From: Microvirga lenta
GTDB taxonomy: Bacteria > Pseudomonadota > Alphaproteobacteria > Rhizobiales > Beijerinckiaceae
DNA: 64,000 nt
Assembly (NCBI RefSeq): GCF_020532555.1
Contig: NZ_JAJBBR010000012.1
Coordinates: 62,001 to 126,000 of the forward strand
Direction: 5' to 3'
Shown here: in pieces, positions 1-8,379 of the stretch
Layout: the number at the start of each line of letters is the position of its first letter
How positions within the stretch are numbered: position 1 is the first letter of the stretch
Notes under the pieces: generated by a model
Told to the model about the DNA's origin: nothing
Database searches by the model: none
The model's input: the letters and a program-made list of their open reading frames with translations, nothing else
Program-made: the position numbers and the translations under genes

Positions 1-1000
1 CCAGTGCCGAGAGCGCCATCGTGACGGGATCGCGCGCCGACGGTATCAGGCCGAGCGGCGCAACGATGCGTGCGAGCGCCTCTTCCGGCAGCCCGCGTTC
101 GCGCAGTATCGCCACCCGATTGGCGTGCGTCCGTCGGCTTCCCATCGCACCGATGAAGAACCAGGGCTGAGTCAGCGCCTCCTCCAGAAGTGACATCTCC
201 CGGGCATGGTCGTGGAACAGGAACACGACGGCGCTCCACGGATCGGCGCGCAGATCTGGCGGAGGCCGCGAGTGCGTGAGGAGGTTCGCGCGGGCGCCCA
301 TCGTCGTGGCCAGCGCCAGCAGCCGCTCGTCAGGTGATAGGACAGTTGGAGCGATGCCGCAGGTCAGGGCAAGCCGGACCAGCGCGAGGCTCTCCGCTCC
401 GTGCCCGACGATGACAAGCCTCAACGGCGGCGCGTACCAGGAAATGAACGTCTCTCCCTGCCAGCCCGGCGTCTGCCAGCCGGGTACCTGCCGGGCCAAG
501 CCAGGGAGGATGCATAAGCCGCCTGCCCTGACCTGCGCGAGGACCAGCGGCTGCCGCCCCTCGAGACAGGCAACGGCCTCCCGGATCTCGCCCGGATCGG
601 GATTGGGTTGGAACAGAAGATCCACGCCGCCGCCGCACGGGAGCCTGATGTCGATGTAAGGTGAGCCGGCACCGTAGCGCACCTGCCGGGGCTGCCCCTC
701 CCGGATCGCCTCCCGTGCCTCGGCAACGACGGCTGCCTCGATACAGCCGCCTGAGAGCGAGCCGGCGACACCGCCGTCCGCCGCCACGCCCATCAGCGTC
801 CCGATCGGCCGGGATGACGAGCCGATGAGGCCGGTGATTGTCACCAGGGCAACCTGCCCCCCCCGCTGCCTCGCTTCCATGACGAACCGCAGGACATCGA
901 GTGGGGTCTCGGCGTCGGCAGCCGCCCGCGGTCCGGGGATCCCGACGGGCTGGTCATCGACCCGAATGGCAGGAGCGCATTGCAGCATCTTTTGTCCCAT
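1..1000 (-). CDS. XdhC/CoxI family molybdoenzyme maturation factor (PaoD-like), 3' end missing
   Basis: XdhC-family chaperones bind molybdenum cofactor and help its sulfuration and insertion into xanthine-dehydrogenase-type enzymes; PaoD does this for PaoABC. The frame stays open from the ATG at 1000 to the window edge, so the C-terminus is missing. Visible are the N-terminal XdhC motif (GSSSRPIGTLM, then GSLSGGCIEA) and the C-terminal Rossmann part (LVIVGHGAESLALV, then FIGAMGSRR). An alternative in-frame ATG lies at 988; neither has a well-spaced ribosome site. It is the last gene of the leftward oxidoreductase operon, 58 bp after the large subunit, the position paoD has in E. coli. Family assignment is firm; the PaoD role rests on context. 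Confidence 0.88.
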   Translation of the reverse strand, partial: MGQKMLQCAPAIRVDDQPVGIPGPRAAADAETPLDVLRFVMEARQRGGQVALVTITGLIGSSSRPIGTLMGVAADGGVAGSLSGGCIEAAVVAEAREAIREGQPRQVRYGAGSPYIDIRLPCGGGVDLLFQPNPDPGEIREAVACLEGRQPLVLAQVRAGGLCILPGLARQVPGWQTPGWQGETFISWYAPPLRLVIVGHGAESLALVRLALTCGIAPTVLSPDERLLALATTMGARANLLTHSRPPPDLRADPWSAVVFLFHDHAREMSLLEEALTQPWFFIGAMGSRRTHANRVAILRERGLPEEALARIVAPLGLIPSARDPVTMALSAL

Positions 1001-1058
1001 TCCTTGAGCAGGCCGCCTGTACCCTGGACCCTGCCACGACTCATCGCCACTTGCCGCC

Positions 1059-3278
1059 TCAAGCGGTCAGAAGGTCCTCAATGCGGATCGGCAGGTGACG
1101 CACACGTTTGCCCGTGGCGTGATAGATCGCATTTGCGATTGCGGGGGCCATTCCGACGAGGGCGATCTCACCCAGGCCCTTCACCCCGAGCGTGTTGACG
1201 TGCGGATCGTTCTCGTCGACGAACAGCGCCTCGAGCTGCCCGATGTCCAGGTTCACCGGCATGAGGTAGTCGGCCATGTGGGCATTGACCGGACGTCCGT
1301 CGCGCGCATCGAGGGCCGTCTGCTCCATCAGGGCCATACCGATCCCGCCGATCATGCCGCCGGTGCACTGGCTTGAGGCCAGGAGCGGGTTGACAATACG
1401 GCCCGCCCCATAGGCGCCGAGGGCCCGACGCACCCGGATCGTGCCGACGTCCGGGTCGATAGCCACCTCCGCGAACACGGCCCCGAACGAGTGCATCGAG
1501 TAGCGCCGGGCAGCCTCGGGATCACGGTAGTTGGAAGCATGGGCTTCGATGGGCTGCCCGCTGCCCGCGAGGATGTCGCGATAGGACTGCCCCGCGGAGG
1601 CGTCCCCAAGGCGGCGTACGCTTCCGCCGATCCACTCGACGCCCTCCAGGGCCGCGCCGAACACCGGGGAACGCTGGTCAGCGATTGCACGCCGCGCGAC
1701 CTCGTCCCGCGCGGCGAGGCAGGCGGCACAGACCGCCGAGCCGACCGAGGCCATCGTCATGGAGCCGCCATGCGGTGGCGCGGGCGGGAAGTCCGAGCGT
1801 CCGATGCTGACGCGCACCTGTTCGACGGGGATCCCGAGCGTCTCGGCCGCCACCTGCGTCATCGACGTGTAGGTGCCCGGTCCCATGTCGCTTGCCGCGA
1901 CCTCGACCGCGGCGGTGCCGTCCGCATGCAGCCGGACCCGGGCACTCGTGGGGAGGTACCACACCGGGTACGTAGCTGAGGCGACACCCATCCCAACCAG
2001 CAGGCGCCCGTCCCGCATGGAGCGCGGCGTCGGGGAGCGGCGGGACCAGCCGAAGCGTTCGGCACCGCGCTCATAGCACTGCACCAGGGAGCGGCTGGAG
2101 AAGGGCTTGTTCTCGCCCTCGTCCATGGTCGGCTCGTTGCGGCGCCGCAGCTCGATCGGGTCGACGCCTAATTCGTAGGAGAGTTCGTCCAGAGCGGATT
2201 CGAGAGCGAACATTCCGCTTGACTCACCCGGACCGCGCATGTGGTTGGGGGTGCCGGTATCGAGCGGCGTCAGACGATAGCTCGTGCGCACGTTGGGGCA
2301 CGAGTACATGTAGCTCGTGGCGGAAAGCAGCGCCTCGGTGAACTCCTCGTAGCGGCTCGTCTCGCCGTTGCCCTCGTGGACGATGCCCATAATTCTACCA
2401 TCCCGGGTCGCCCCAATTGCGACGCGTTGCAGGGTGCGCGGCCGATGGCCGGTGGTGAAGAACATCTGTCTGCGGTTCAAAACAAGTTTGACCGGACGTC
2501 CGACCTGCCGGGCGGCCATGGCCGCGAGGGTCACGTGCGGCCATGTCCGGAGGGACGTGCCGAAGGCTCCACCAATGAACGGGCAGATCACTTGCACATT
2601 CTGAGCTGGTAGGCCGAAGATCGCCGCGATCTCGGCCTGCTCGTTCACGACGAACTGGCTCTTGCTCCACAGTGTCAGTCGGTCGCCCTCCCAGGCGGCG
2701 ACGACCGCGTGCGGCTCCATGGGGTTGTGATTCTCGCGTGCCATGTCATAGGTCACGTCGACCTTCACCGGGGCATCCGCCAGCGCCCGATCCGCATCCC
2801 CTCGGGCCGCGTGGGAGTGGCCCCTGGAGCCGGATGGCTCGATGGTCTGCGCCTTCGGATCACGCGGATCGATGACGGGTCTCTCGGCCGAATAGCTCAC
2901 GCGCAGCGCGTTGGCGGCACGCTCCGCGTGGTCGAGCGTATCCGCCACCACCACCGCAACGGGCTGGCCGTAAAACCGAACCCGATTGTCCTGGAGGACA
3001 TGAAGCCGTTCCCCGACCTCCGGGTCGATGAAGCTCTTGTGGGGTCCGTATGCCAGGCGCGGGGCATTGAGGTGACTGATGACCTCCACGACCCCCGGCA
3101 TGGCCCGCACGGCGGCATCGTCCAACGCCGTCACCCGGCCGAGGCCGGCGGTGGCACTGACGATCACGGCATGGAGCTGGGCGCGCTGGTTGAAGTCGGC
3201 CGCGTAGCGGGCGGCACCCGTGACCTTGGCCCGCCCATCGACGCGGGTCACCGGCTTCCCGATCGAGGTAATGGTCAT
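1059..3278 (-). CDS. paoC: Aldehyde oxidoreductase molybdopterin-binding subunit (PaoC-like)
   Basis: Large catalytic subunit (739 aa) of a xanthine-dehydrogenase-family enzyme that oxidises aldehydes to carboxylic acids at a molybdopterin cytosine dinucleotide centre. The N-terminus (KPVTRVDGRAKVTGAARYAAD) is the typical Ald_Xan_dh_C start. The C-terminal GVKGLGEIA segment holds the expected catalytic glutamate, about residue 704. Length matches E. coli PaoC (about 730 aa). The ATG at 3278 was chosen over upstream options because AGGAG lies 8 bases before it and the family begins there. It overlaps the end of the FAD-subunit gene by 4 bases (ATGA), indicating translational coupling. It has no signal peptide, so export would ride with the Tat-tagged small subunit. 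Aldehyde specificity is inferred from subunit architecture. Confidence 0.9.
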   Translation of the reverse strand: MTITSIGKPVTRVDGRAKVTGAARYAADFNQRAQLHAVIVSATAGLGRVTALDDAAVRAMPGVVEVISHLNAPRLAYGPHKSFIDPEVGERLHVLQDNRVRFYGQPVAVVVADTLDHAERAANALRVSYSAERPVIDPRDPKAQTIEPSGSRGHSHAARGDADRALADAPVKVDVTYDMARENHNPMEPHAVVAAWEGDRLTLWSKSQFVVNEQAEIAAIFGLPAQNVQVICPFIGGAFGTSLRTWPHVTLAAMAARQVGRPVKLVLNRRQMFFTTGHRPRTLQRVAIGATRDGRIMGIVHEGNGETSRYEEFTEALLSATSYMYSCPNVRTSYRLTPLDTGTPNHMRGPGESSGMFALESALDELSYELGVDPIELRRRNEPTMDEGENKPFSSRSLVQCYERGAERFGWSRRSPTPRSMRDGRLLVGMGVASATYPVWYLPTSARVRLHADGTAAVEVAASDMGPGTYTSMTQVAAETLGIPVEQVRVSIGRSDFPPAPPHGGSMTMASVGSAVCAACLAARDEVARRAIADQRSPVFGAALEGVEWIGGSVRRLGDASAGQSYRDILAGSGQPIEAHASNYRDPEAARRYSMHSFGAVFAEVAIDPDVGTIRVRRALGAYGAGRIVNPLLASSQCTGGMIGGIGMALMEQTALDARDGRPVNAHMADYLMPVNLDIGQLEALFVDENDPHVNTLGVKGLGEIALVGMAPAIANAIYHATGKRVRHLPIRIEDLLTA

Positions 3279-4252
3279 GCCGTATCTCCTGCCATCTCGA
3301 GCGCGCGGACGATGGTTCTCGGCAGCAGCTCGACCTTGTAGTGGTTGTGCGAAAGCGGCCGGGTTCCCTCCAGTGCGAGGTGAGCCGCCGTCTCGAAGGC
3401 ATTGCGGTCCTTGGCCTTGCCCCTGAGCGCCTCCTCCACCGCACGCAGGCGCCACGGGCGCGTGCCGACGCCGCCGACCGCGACGCGGGCTTGGCGGATG
3501 GTGTTGCCTTCCATCTCCAAGGCAACGGCGGCCGAGACGAGAGCGAACTCATAGGAGGCACGGTCGCGCACCTTGAGATAGCGGGCCTGCCTGGCATAGG
3601 GGCCGCCCGGCACCCGGATCTCGACGATCAGTTCGCCGGGACGTAGGGTGTGTTCGAGATGCGGCGTATCGCCGGGAAGCCGGAAGAGTTCCTCCACCGG
3701 GAAGGTGCGCTCGCCGCTCGGCCCCCTCACTCGCATCGTGGCGCCGAGCGCAACTAGGGCGACGGCAACGTCGGACGGATGCGTGGCAACGCAGTGGTCG
3801 CTCGTTCCAAGAATTGCATGACCGGCGTTGAGGCCATCGATGGCCGAACAGCCTGAGCCCGGTGCTCGCTTGTTACAGGCCGCGTCCAGCATCCGGAAGT
3901 ACGGGCAGCGCACCCGCTGCAACAGGTTGCCGCCCATCGAGGCCATGTTGCGCAGTTGTGGTGAGGCCCCCTCGATCAGGGATTCGGCGATCAGGGGCTG
4001 GAGGCGTTTCGTCTCCGGATGGGCCGCCACATCGCTCATGCGGGCGAGTGCGCCGATCACGAGGTCGGCCCCATCCGCGCGGATGTCGGCCATCGGCAGG
4101 GCATTGATGTCGACCAGACGCTCCGGACGCTCAACCTCGTCACGCATCAGATCGATCAACGTGGTACCGCCTGCGATGTAGCGGGCGCCCGCCGCGGCCG
4201 CGCGGATCGCATCCTGCTCGGTCCGCACCTTCTCGAAGCTGAATGGAAGCAT
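3275..4252 (-). CDS. paoB: Aldehyde oxidoreductase FAD-binding subunit with extra [4Fe-4S] loop (PaoB-like)
   Basis: Medium subunit (325 aa) that carries FAD and passes electrons from the iron-sulfur clusters to an acceptor. The FAD-binding PCMH signature is at residues 27-50 (AGGTTLIDLM, then LVDINAL). An inserted loop with Cys116, Cys126, Cys135 and Cys154 matches the PaoB-type loop that binds an additional [4Fe-4S] cluster, which separates this enzyme from ordinary xanthine dehydrogenase. The start at 4252 lies two bases past the stop of the upstream gene, so the two are translationally linked. The cluster assignment is by analogy with the characterised E. coli enzyme. Confidence 0.9.
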   Translation of the reverse strand: MLPFSFEKVRTEQDAIRAAAAGARYIAGGTTLIDLMRDEVERPERLVDINALPMADIRADGADLVIGALARMSDVAAHPETKRLQPLIAESLIEGASPQLRNMASMGGNLLQRVRCPYFRMLDAACNKRAPGSGCSAIDGLNAGHAILGTSDHCVATHPSDVAVALVALGATMRVRGPSGERTFPVEELFRLPGDTPHLEHTLRPGELIVEIRVPGGPYARQARYLKVRDRASYEFALVSAAVALEMEGNTIRQARVAVGGVGTRPWRLRAVEEALRGKAKDRNAFETAAHLALEGTRPLSHNHYKVELLPRTIVRALEMAGDTA

Positions 4253-4254
4253 CG

Positions 4255-4899
4255 TCAGGTCCTCCCTGCCGCGTCGGCCACCGCCGCAACGATCCCGGGA
4301 TAGGCGGCGCAGCGGCAGATGTTGCCGCTCATCCAGAACTGGATCTCGTCGGGCGAGGTGGCGTGGCCCTCCGCGATGCAGGCGACGCCCGACATGATCT
4401 GGCCTGGCGTGCAGAAGCCGCACTGGAACCCGTCATGCTCGATGAAGGCCGCCTGGAGCGGATGCAACTCATCCCCCCTCGCCAGACCCTCGATCGTGGT
4501 GATCTCGGCGCCATCGTGCATGACGGCCAGCGTCAGGCACGAGGTCACCCGCCGCCCGTTGATAATCACGGTGCAGGCTCCGCATGCACCCTGGTTGCAG
4601 CCCTTCTTCGTTCCGGTGAGGTCGAGCGTCTCCCGCAGGACGTCGAGTACCGATTGCCGGGGATCAACCTCGAACTCCCGTTCGCTGCCGTTGACGACCA
4701 GACGGACACGCGCTGTCGGTGCGGTAGCTGGACCGCCTGATGGGGCGGGTTGCGCGATCGCTGCGGGGGCGGCAGCAAGGGAGGCCGCCCCCCCGGCCAT
4801 TTGCAGGATCGAGCGGCGGGAGGGACCGCGCTGGGGTGCGTCGTCTCCGGACAACGACCGCTCTTCGCCCGAGGGGGCATCATGGTTGGACTTGGTCAT
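4255..4899 (-). CDS. paoA: Aldehyde oxidoreductase 2x[2Fe-2S] subunit with Tat signal (PaoA-like)
   Basis: Small iron-sulfur subunit (214 aa) and first gene of the operon. Residues 28-50 form a twin-arginine signal (SRRSILQM, then an Ala-rich stretch), so the assembled complex is expected in the periplasm. Plant-type [2Fe-2S] ligands are Cys101, Cys106, Cys109 and Cys121; the second cluster uses Cys160, Cys163, Cys195 and Cys197 (GFQCGFCTPGQ and GNICRCAAYPG). The start is backed by AGGAG eight bases upstream. Gene order small-FAD-large-XdhC equals the E. coli paoABCD (yagTSRQ) operon. A divergent AraC-type regulator gene lies upstream. Confidence 0.92.
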   Translation of the reverse strand: MTKSNHDAPSGEERSLSGDDAPQRGPSRRSILQMAGGAASLAAAPAAIAQPAPSGGPATAPTARVRLVVNGSEREFEVDPRQSVLDVLRETLDLTGTKKGCNQGACGACTVIINGRRVTSCLTLAVMHDGAEITTIEGLARGDELHPLQAAFIEHDGFQCGFCTPGQIMSGVACIAEGHATSPDEIQFWMSGNICRCAAYPGIVAAVADAAGRT

Positions 4900-4997
4900 G
4901 GTGGCTCCTGGTCGGGATGCCGGCCGTGCCCGGCCGACGCTGTGTCGACTCTTGGGGAACTACGCGCTAAGGTTCCCCGACCCTAATCGAGCTCGCC

Positions 4998-5032
4998 AGT
5001 GTCGCGAGTGCTGCGTTTTGTACGTTAGTGCT
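4998..5032. promoter_or_regulatory. Candidate AraC-type operator: AGTGCT direct repeats in the divergent promoter
   Basis: AGTGCT occurs at 5007-5012 and again at 5027-5032 in the same orientation, a 20 bp period (about two helical turns), with a related AGTGTC at 4998-5003. AraC-family monomers commonly bind direct half-sites about two turns apart. The repeats lie between the divergent regulator and paoA starts. Assignment is inference from position and spacing only. Confidence 0.35.
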
Positions 5033-5103
5033 CGAATTTGGGCCCTCACCCATGACCCACAGCATCAGCCCTCACGGGCATGTGATGTGAACGGAGCTCG
5101 CAA

Positions 5104-6033
5104 ATGGCGACCGGAGCCTATGGCCAGCGCTTGGGCACGTCCGTTGGGGCCGAGGCCCCTCCCACCACGACCGTGCAAATCCTCCAGCGGGCGACCTTCG
5201 CGGCCACCCGCATTCAATGGGACGATCGGGCGGACGGGGTTGCGGCGGAGATCCCGCGGGAGGATGCCCATCTCTTGTGCTTGCAGCGCCGCGACATCCC
5301 GACCAATCCGTACTGGGTGGATGGTCGCCCGGTGCCGATGAGTCCGGTCAGGGGTGGCCAGTTCACGCTGCTTGACCTGAACCTCGGACACGCCTCGTTC
5401 CTGCGCGCGCCCATCGACTGCGTGGCGATGTATCTGCCGCGCCAGGCGCTCGATGGGATTGTGGAGGAGCACGGCCTGCTGCGGTTCGGGTCGATCAGTA
5501 CCCCGCTAGGCGTCCCCGTCGACGATGCACGCGTCCGGGACCTGGGAGAATGCCTGCTGCCCGCGCTCGAGCGGCCTGAGCAAACCAACTCCCTGTTCGT
5601 GGAATACCTGGCGCTGGCCCTGCTCTCGCATCTAGTCGGCACGTACGGCGACGCGCCGGTCCGGATCCAGCTCAAGCGCGGCGGGCTCGCAGCTTGGCAG
5701 GAGCGCCGTGCCAAGGAAATCCTGACGGCACATCTGGACGGCAACGTCGCGCTTGATCGGCTCGCCAGCGAGTGCGGCCTCTCCCGCAGCCACTTCGCCC
5801 GTGCTTTCCGCATGACGACCGGCATGCCGCCGCACAAGTGGCTTTTGCAACGGCGCATCGAGGTCGCGAAGACCCTGCTCAGGACCACGACGCTTCCCCT
5901 CGAGGAGGTCGCGAGCCAATGCGGGTTTGCCGACCAGAGTCACTTCACACGTGTCTTCAGTCGGATGACGCAGGCATCGCCAAGCGAATGGCGGCGATCG
6001 TTCTCAGGCTTGGTTGTGCGGCCTGAGCGGTAG
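5104..6033 (+). CDS. AraC-family transcriptional regulator
   Basis: Protein of 309 aa. The C-terminal third (about residues 210-305) holds two helix-turn-helix motifs of the AraC/XylS type: LDRLASECGLSRSHFARAF and EEVASQCGFADQSHFTRVF. The N-terminal 190 residues look like a ligand-sensing region, but no specific sensor family is recognised. GGAG lies 10 bases before the ATG. It is divergent from the aldehyde oxidoreductase operon with a 204 bp shared promoter region, so it probably controls that operon, perhaps in response to an aromatic or aldehyde compound. The ligand cannot be read from sequence. Confidence 0.9.
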   Translation: MATGAYGQRLGTSVGAEAPPTTTVQILQRATFAATRIQWDDRADGVAAEIPREDAHLLCLQRRDIPTNPYWVDGRPVPMSPVRGGQFTLLDLNLGHASFLRAPIDCVAMYLPRQALDGIVEEHGLLRFGSISTPLGVPVDDARVRDLGECLLPALERPEQTNSLFVEYLALALLSHLVGTYGDAPVRIQLKRGGLAAWQERRAKEILTAHLDGNVALDRLASECGLSRSHFARAFRMTTGMPPHKWLLQRRIEVAKTLLRTTTLPLEEVASQCGFADQSHFTRVFSRMTQASPSEWRRSFSGLVVRPER

Positions 6034-6100
6034 CACCCTTGCGATGCTTACCTTTGATTCCCGCGTGCGCACAGGAGGCAGGGAATGTCCGCTTGGGGTC

Positions 6101-7774
6101 TTGGTCGTGTCAAAACCCTTTGGCAGAAGTCGGATTGCGACGTTCCACGCTCCAAAGCCCTTCAACATCATCGGCGAGTGCGAACGGGCTGATTTATGAC
6201 GGAACGAGGCTCGCAACCCCTGTAGGCGGTGTGTTCGACGCTTATGGGCTGGAGAACGCGGGCAAAGCTTCGCCCCCTATGCTCTGAGGGCGGCCATGAG
6301 AGGCTGGACACCCAGGATGTTCAGCACCCGGGTGAGATTGTAGGCCAGCACGTGCAGGGCCATCTCGCCAGCTACCCTCGGTAGGGTCTTCATCAGGAAG
6401 TGGGTGGCGCCCATGCGCATCTTGATCGTGCCAAACGGGTGCTCAACCACCTCCCGCCGCTGGCGCATCGCCTGCGGGTTCAGATCCAGCCGGCGCTGCA
6501 CCGCCTCCAGCACATCCTCATGCTCCCAACGTACAATCCGGCGCTGCGGACCTGTGGTGCAATGGCTCTTGATCGGGCAACTCTGACAGGCGGTTGTCCA
6601 ATAGCGCCGTAGCGTCAGTCCGCGCTCGACATTGCTGTAGTAGTACCGCAGTTTCTCACCGGCCGGGCAGCGATATGCGTCCTCCTCCGACAGGTAGACG
6701 AAGTCCTGCTTGCCGAAGCGGCCCTTGGACTTGGCACTCGACGTCATCGGTTTGGGCAATGTGACCGTAATCCCCGCCTGATCGCAGGCCAGGATCTCCT
6801 GGCTGTCCCAATACCCGCGATCTGCTACCGCTTCGAGCGTCTCCACCGCCAGGACAGCCTTCGCCTCCTTGCCCATGGTGGAAAGCTGGGCGAGGTCGCA
6901 GCCGTCGTTGGTCACCTCATGCGCCACAATCAAATGATGCTCGGTCTCGACCGCCACCTGCACATTGTAGCCCACCACGCCAGAGCCGCGCCCGCTCGTG
7001 GCCATCGAGCGTGCATCCGGATCGGTGAGCGAGATCTGCTGATCGGGAGAGGGCAGCATCTGCGCCTCCAATTCCGCTAGGCGCCGCATCTCCTGCTCGA
7101 GCCGGGCGATCTTCTCTTTCAGCCGGGTGGTCCTGGCCGCCAGCGCTTCTGTTGGTTCATGCCGGTCGGCGGTGTCGAGCTGCTGGAGATACCGCGCCAC
7201 GCTCTCCTCGATCTGCGCCCGGCGCCGCTCGACCTTGGCTCGTGTGTAGTTCTTGTCGCGGTTGTTGACCGCCTTGAACTTGGAGCCATCGATGGCCACG
7301 CTGGCCGTGTTCAGCAGGCCCAGCTTGCGGCACAGGGTGACGAACTGGGCACAGACCTGACGGATGGCCTTCCCGCTGCTCTTGCGGAAGTTGGCGATGG
7401 TCTTGTGATCAGGAGCCAGGCGGCCGGTGAGCCACATCAGCTCGACATTGCGACCGGCCTCGCGCTCCAGTCTGCGGCTCGACTGCATGCGGTTGAGGTA
7501 GCCGTAGATGTACAGCTTGAGCAGGATGGCGGGATGGTACGACGGGCGCCCCGTGGCTTCGGGCACGACGCCGTCAAAGCCAAGCGCCCTCAGCTCGAGC
7601 GCGTCGACAAACGCATCGATGACGCGCACCGGGTTGTCCTCACCGATCCAGTCGTCCAGGCTTTCGGGAAACAGGGTGGTCTGGCTGCGATCCACGCCTT
7701 CAACAAAGCGTCTCATCAGATCCCCCAAACAAGTCCAGGGAGATCATATCATCGGCCGCGTTTTGACACAGCCA
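6101..7774 (-). mobile_element. IS1182-family insertion sequence, complete
   Basis: A transposase gene is bounded by imperfect terminal inverted repeats: the left end near 6103-6116 reads GGTCGTGTCAAAAC, and the right end at 7760-7773 is its complement with two mismatches. Both ends are flanked by the pentamer GGGTC (6096-6100 and 7775-7779), a plausible target duplication. Removing the element and one GGGTC joins GGAATGTCCGC (6082-6092) to GCGGACTTCC (7795-7804), restoring an inverted repeat, so the element seems to have landed in a palindromic intergenic repeat. The exact end bases are uncertain by a few positions. Confidence 0.75.
6277..7728 (-). CDS. IS1182-family DDE transposase
   Basis: Intact 483-residue transposase. 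The N-terminal DUF772-like domain (residues about 15-110) contains the family-typical NPVRVIDAFVD segment. Catalytic acidic residues fit VAIDGSKFKAV, VADRGYWDS and VVEHPFGTIK (D, D, E). A coiled-coil-like charged stretch lies around residues 170-220. The zinc-finger-like piece CPAGEKL, then CPIKSHC, is typical of the family. No frameshift or stop interrupts it, so the element may still be active. It reads leftward inside the insertion sequence and has no tie to the genes on either side. Confidence 0.93.
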   Translation of the reverse strand: MGDLMRRFVEGVDRSQTTLFPESLDDWIGEDNPVRVIDAFVDALELRALGFDGVVPEATGRPSYHPAILLKLYIYGYLNRMQSSRRLEREAGRNVELMWLTGRLAPDHKTIANFRKSSGKAIRQVCAQFVTLCRKLGLLNTASVAIDGSKFKAVNNRDKNYTRAKVERRRAQIEESVARYLQQLDTADRHEPTEALAARTTRLKEKIARLEQEMRRLAELEAQMLPSPDQQISLTDPDARSMATSGRGSGVVGYNVQVAVETEHHLIVAHEVTNDGCDLAQLSTMGKEAKAVLAVETLEAVADRGYWDSQEILACDQAGITVTLPKPMTSSAKSKGRFGKQDFVYLSEEDAYRCPAGEKLRYYYSNVERGLTLRRYWTTACQSCPIKSHCTTGPQRRIVRWEHEDVLEAVQRRLDLNPQAMRQRREVVEHPFGTIKMRMGATHFLMKTLPRVAGEMALHVLAYNLTRVLNILGVQPLMAALRA

Positions 7775-8059
7775 GGGTCAAGTTGAGACAGAACGCGGAC
7801 TTCCTAAAGGTCTGCTTTGCCCCAGGCATTAGACAAGTGCTTCTGCTGATAAGTTCCGGTTATGTTGAGCTTAGCAACAGATGGCGAGCAGGCTAAAGCA
7901 CTCCGGATCCACACTCGCTCCACGGTAGTGAGGTCAAGACGAGCCCTCAGAGATACGTGGTCGGCTGGTGTGCACGGGGTGCGCACGGCAAGCTCCGCAC
8001 GCTTGGCGATTCACTCTCAATGTACCGCCAAACCCTTGCTGGTTATGGGTTTGAGAAAG
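7775..8059. other. Intergenic stretch between the insertion sequence and tRNA-Lys, no gene seen
   Basis: No reading frame here resembles a protein. It contains the right half of the palindromic repeat split by the insertion sequence (7795-7804). Just 3' of the tRNA on its own strand, AAACCC and GGGTTT arms (about 8031-8053) could form a weak hairpin that ends tRNA transcription. No integrase or phage remnant is visible. Confidence 0.5.
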
Positions 8060-8131
8060 TGAGCGCGGATGGGTTCGAACCATCGACCCGCTGATTAAAA
8101 GTCAGCTGCTCTACCACTGAGCTACGCGCCC
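8060..8131 (-). tRNA. tRNA-Lys (anticodon UUU)
   Basis: A full cloverleaf can be drawn. The 7 bp acceptor stem has one G-U pair, the D arm is GCTC/GAGC with a short loop, and the anticodon stem is GCTGA/TCAGC with loop CTTTTAA, giving anticodon TTT. The variable loop is GGGTC, the T arm GATGG-TTCGAAC-CCATC, and the discriminator base is A. The CCA end is not encoded. It reads codons AAA/AAG. Confidence 0.95.
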
Positions 8132-8379
8132 TAAAGGGACGCTCCGAATGCGCCGTCCGCCGCCCAACCCCTTGTCACTCCTTGCTTTTCAGCGAAGGAA
8201 CCCGAGCCGGGCCGCCAGACAATCAACGGGCTGAGCCGTGTGCCGCCGGAGGTGAGCCCGAAATAGGGTCTCTCGGCTGGCGGGTCAATCAAAAACGCTT
8301 AGTATGGGGAGCGAAATCCTCAACCGAGAAGCGGTGTGGGCCCGAGGGCCCCCTCCGCTCCCGCTTTCTGGGCACCCCG

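Noticed and set aside
8060..8131. tRNA-Lys as an island attachment site
   Set aside because: No integrase gene and no duplicated tRNA 3' end was seen nearby; the only mobile element is an insertion sequence with its own ends.
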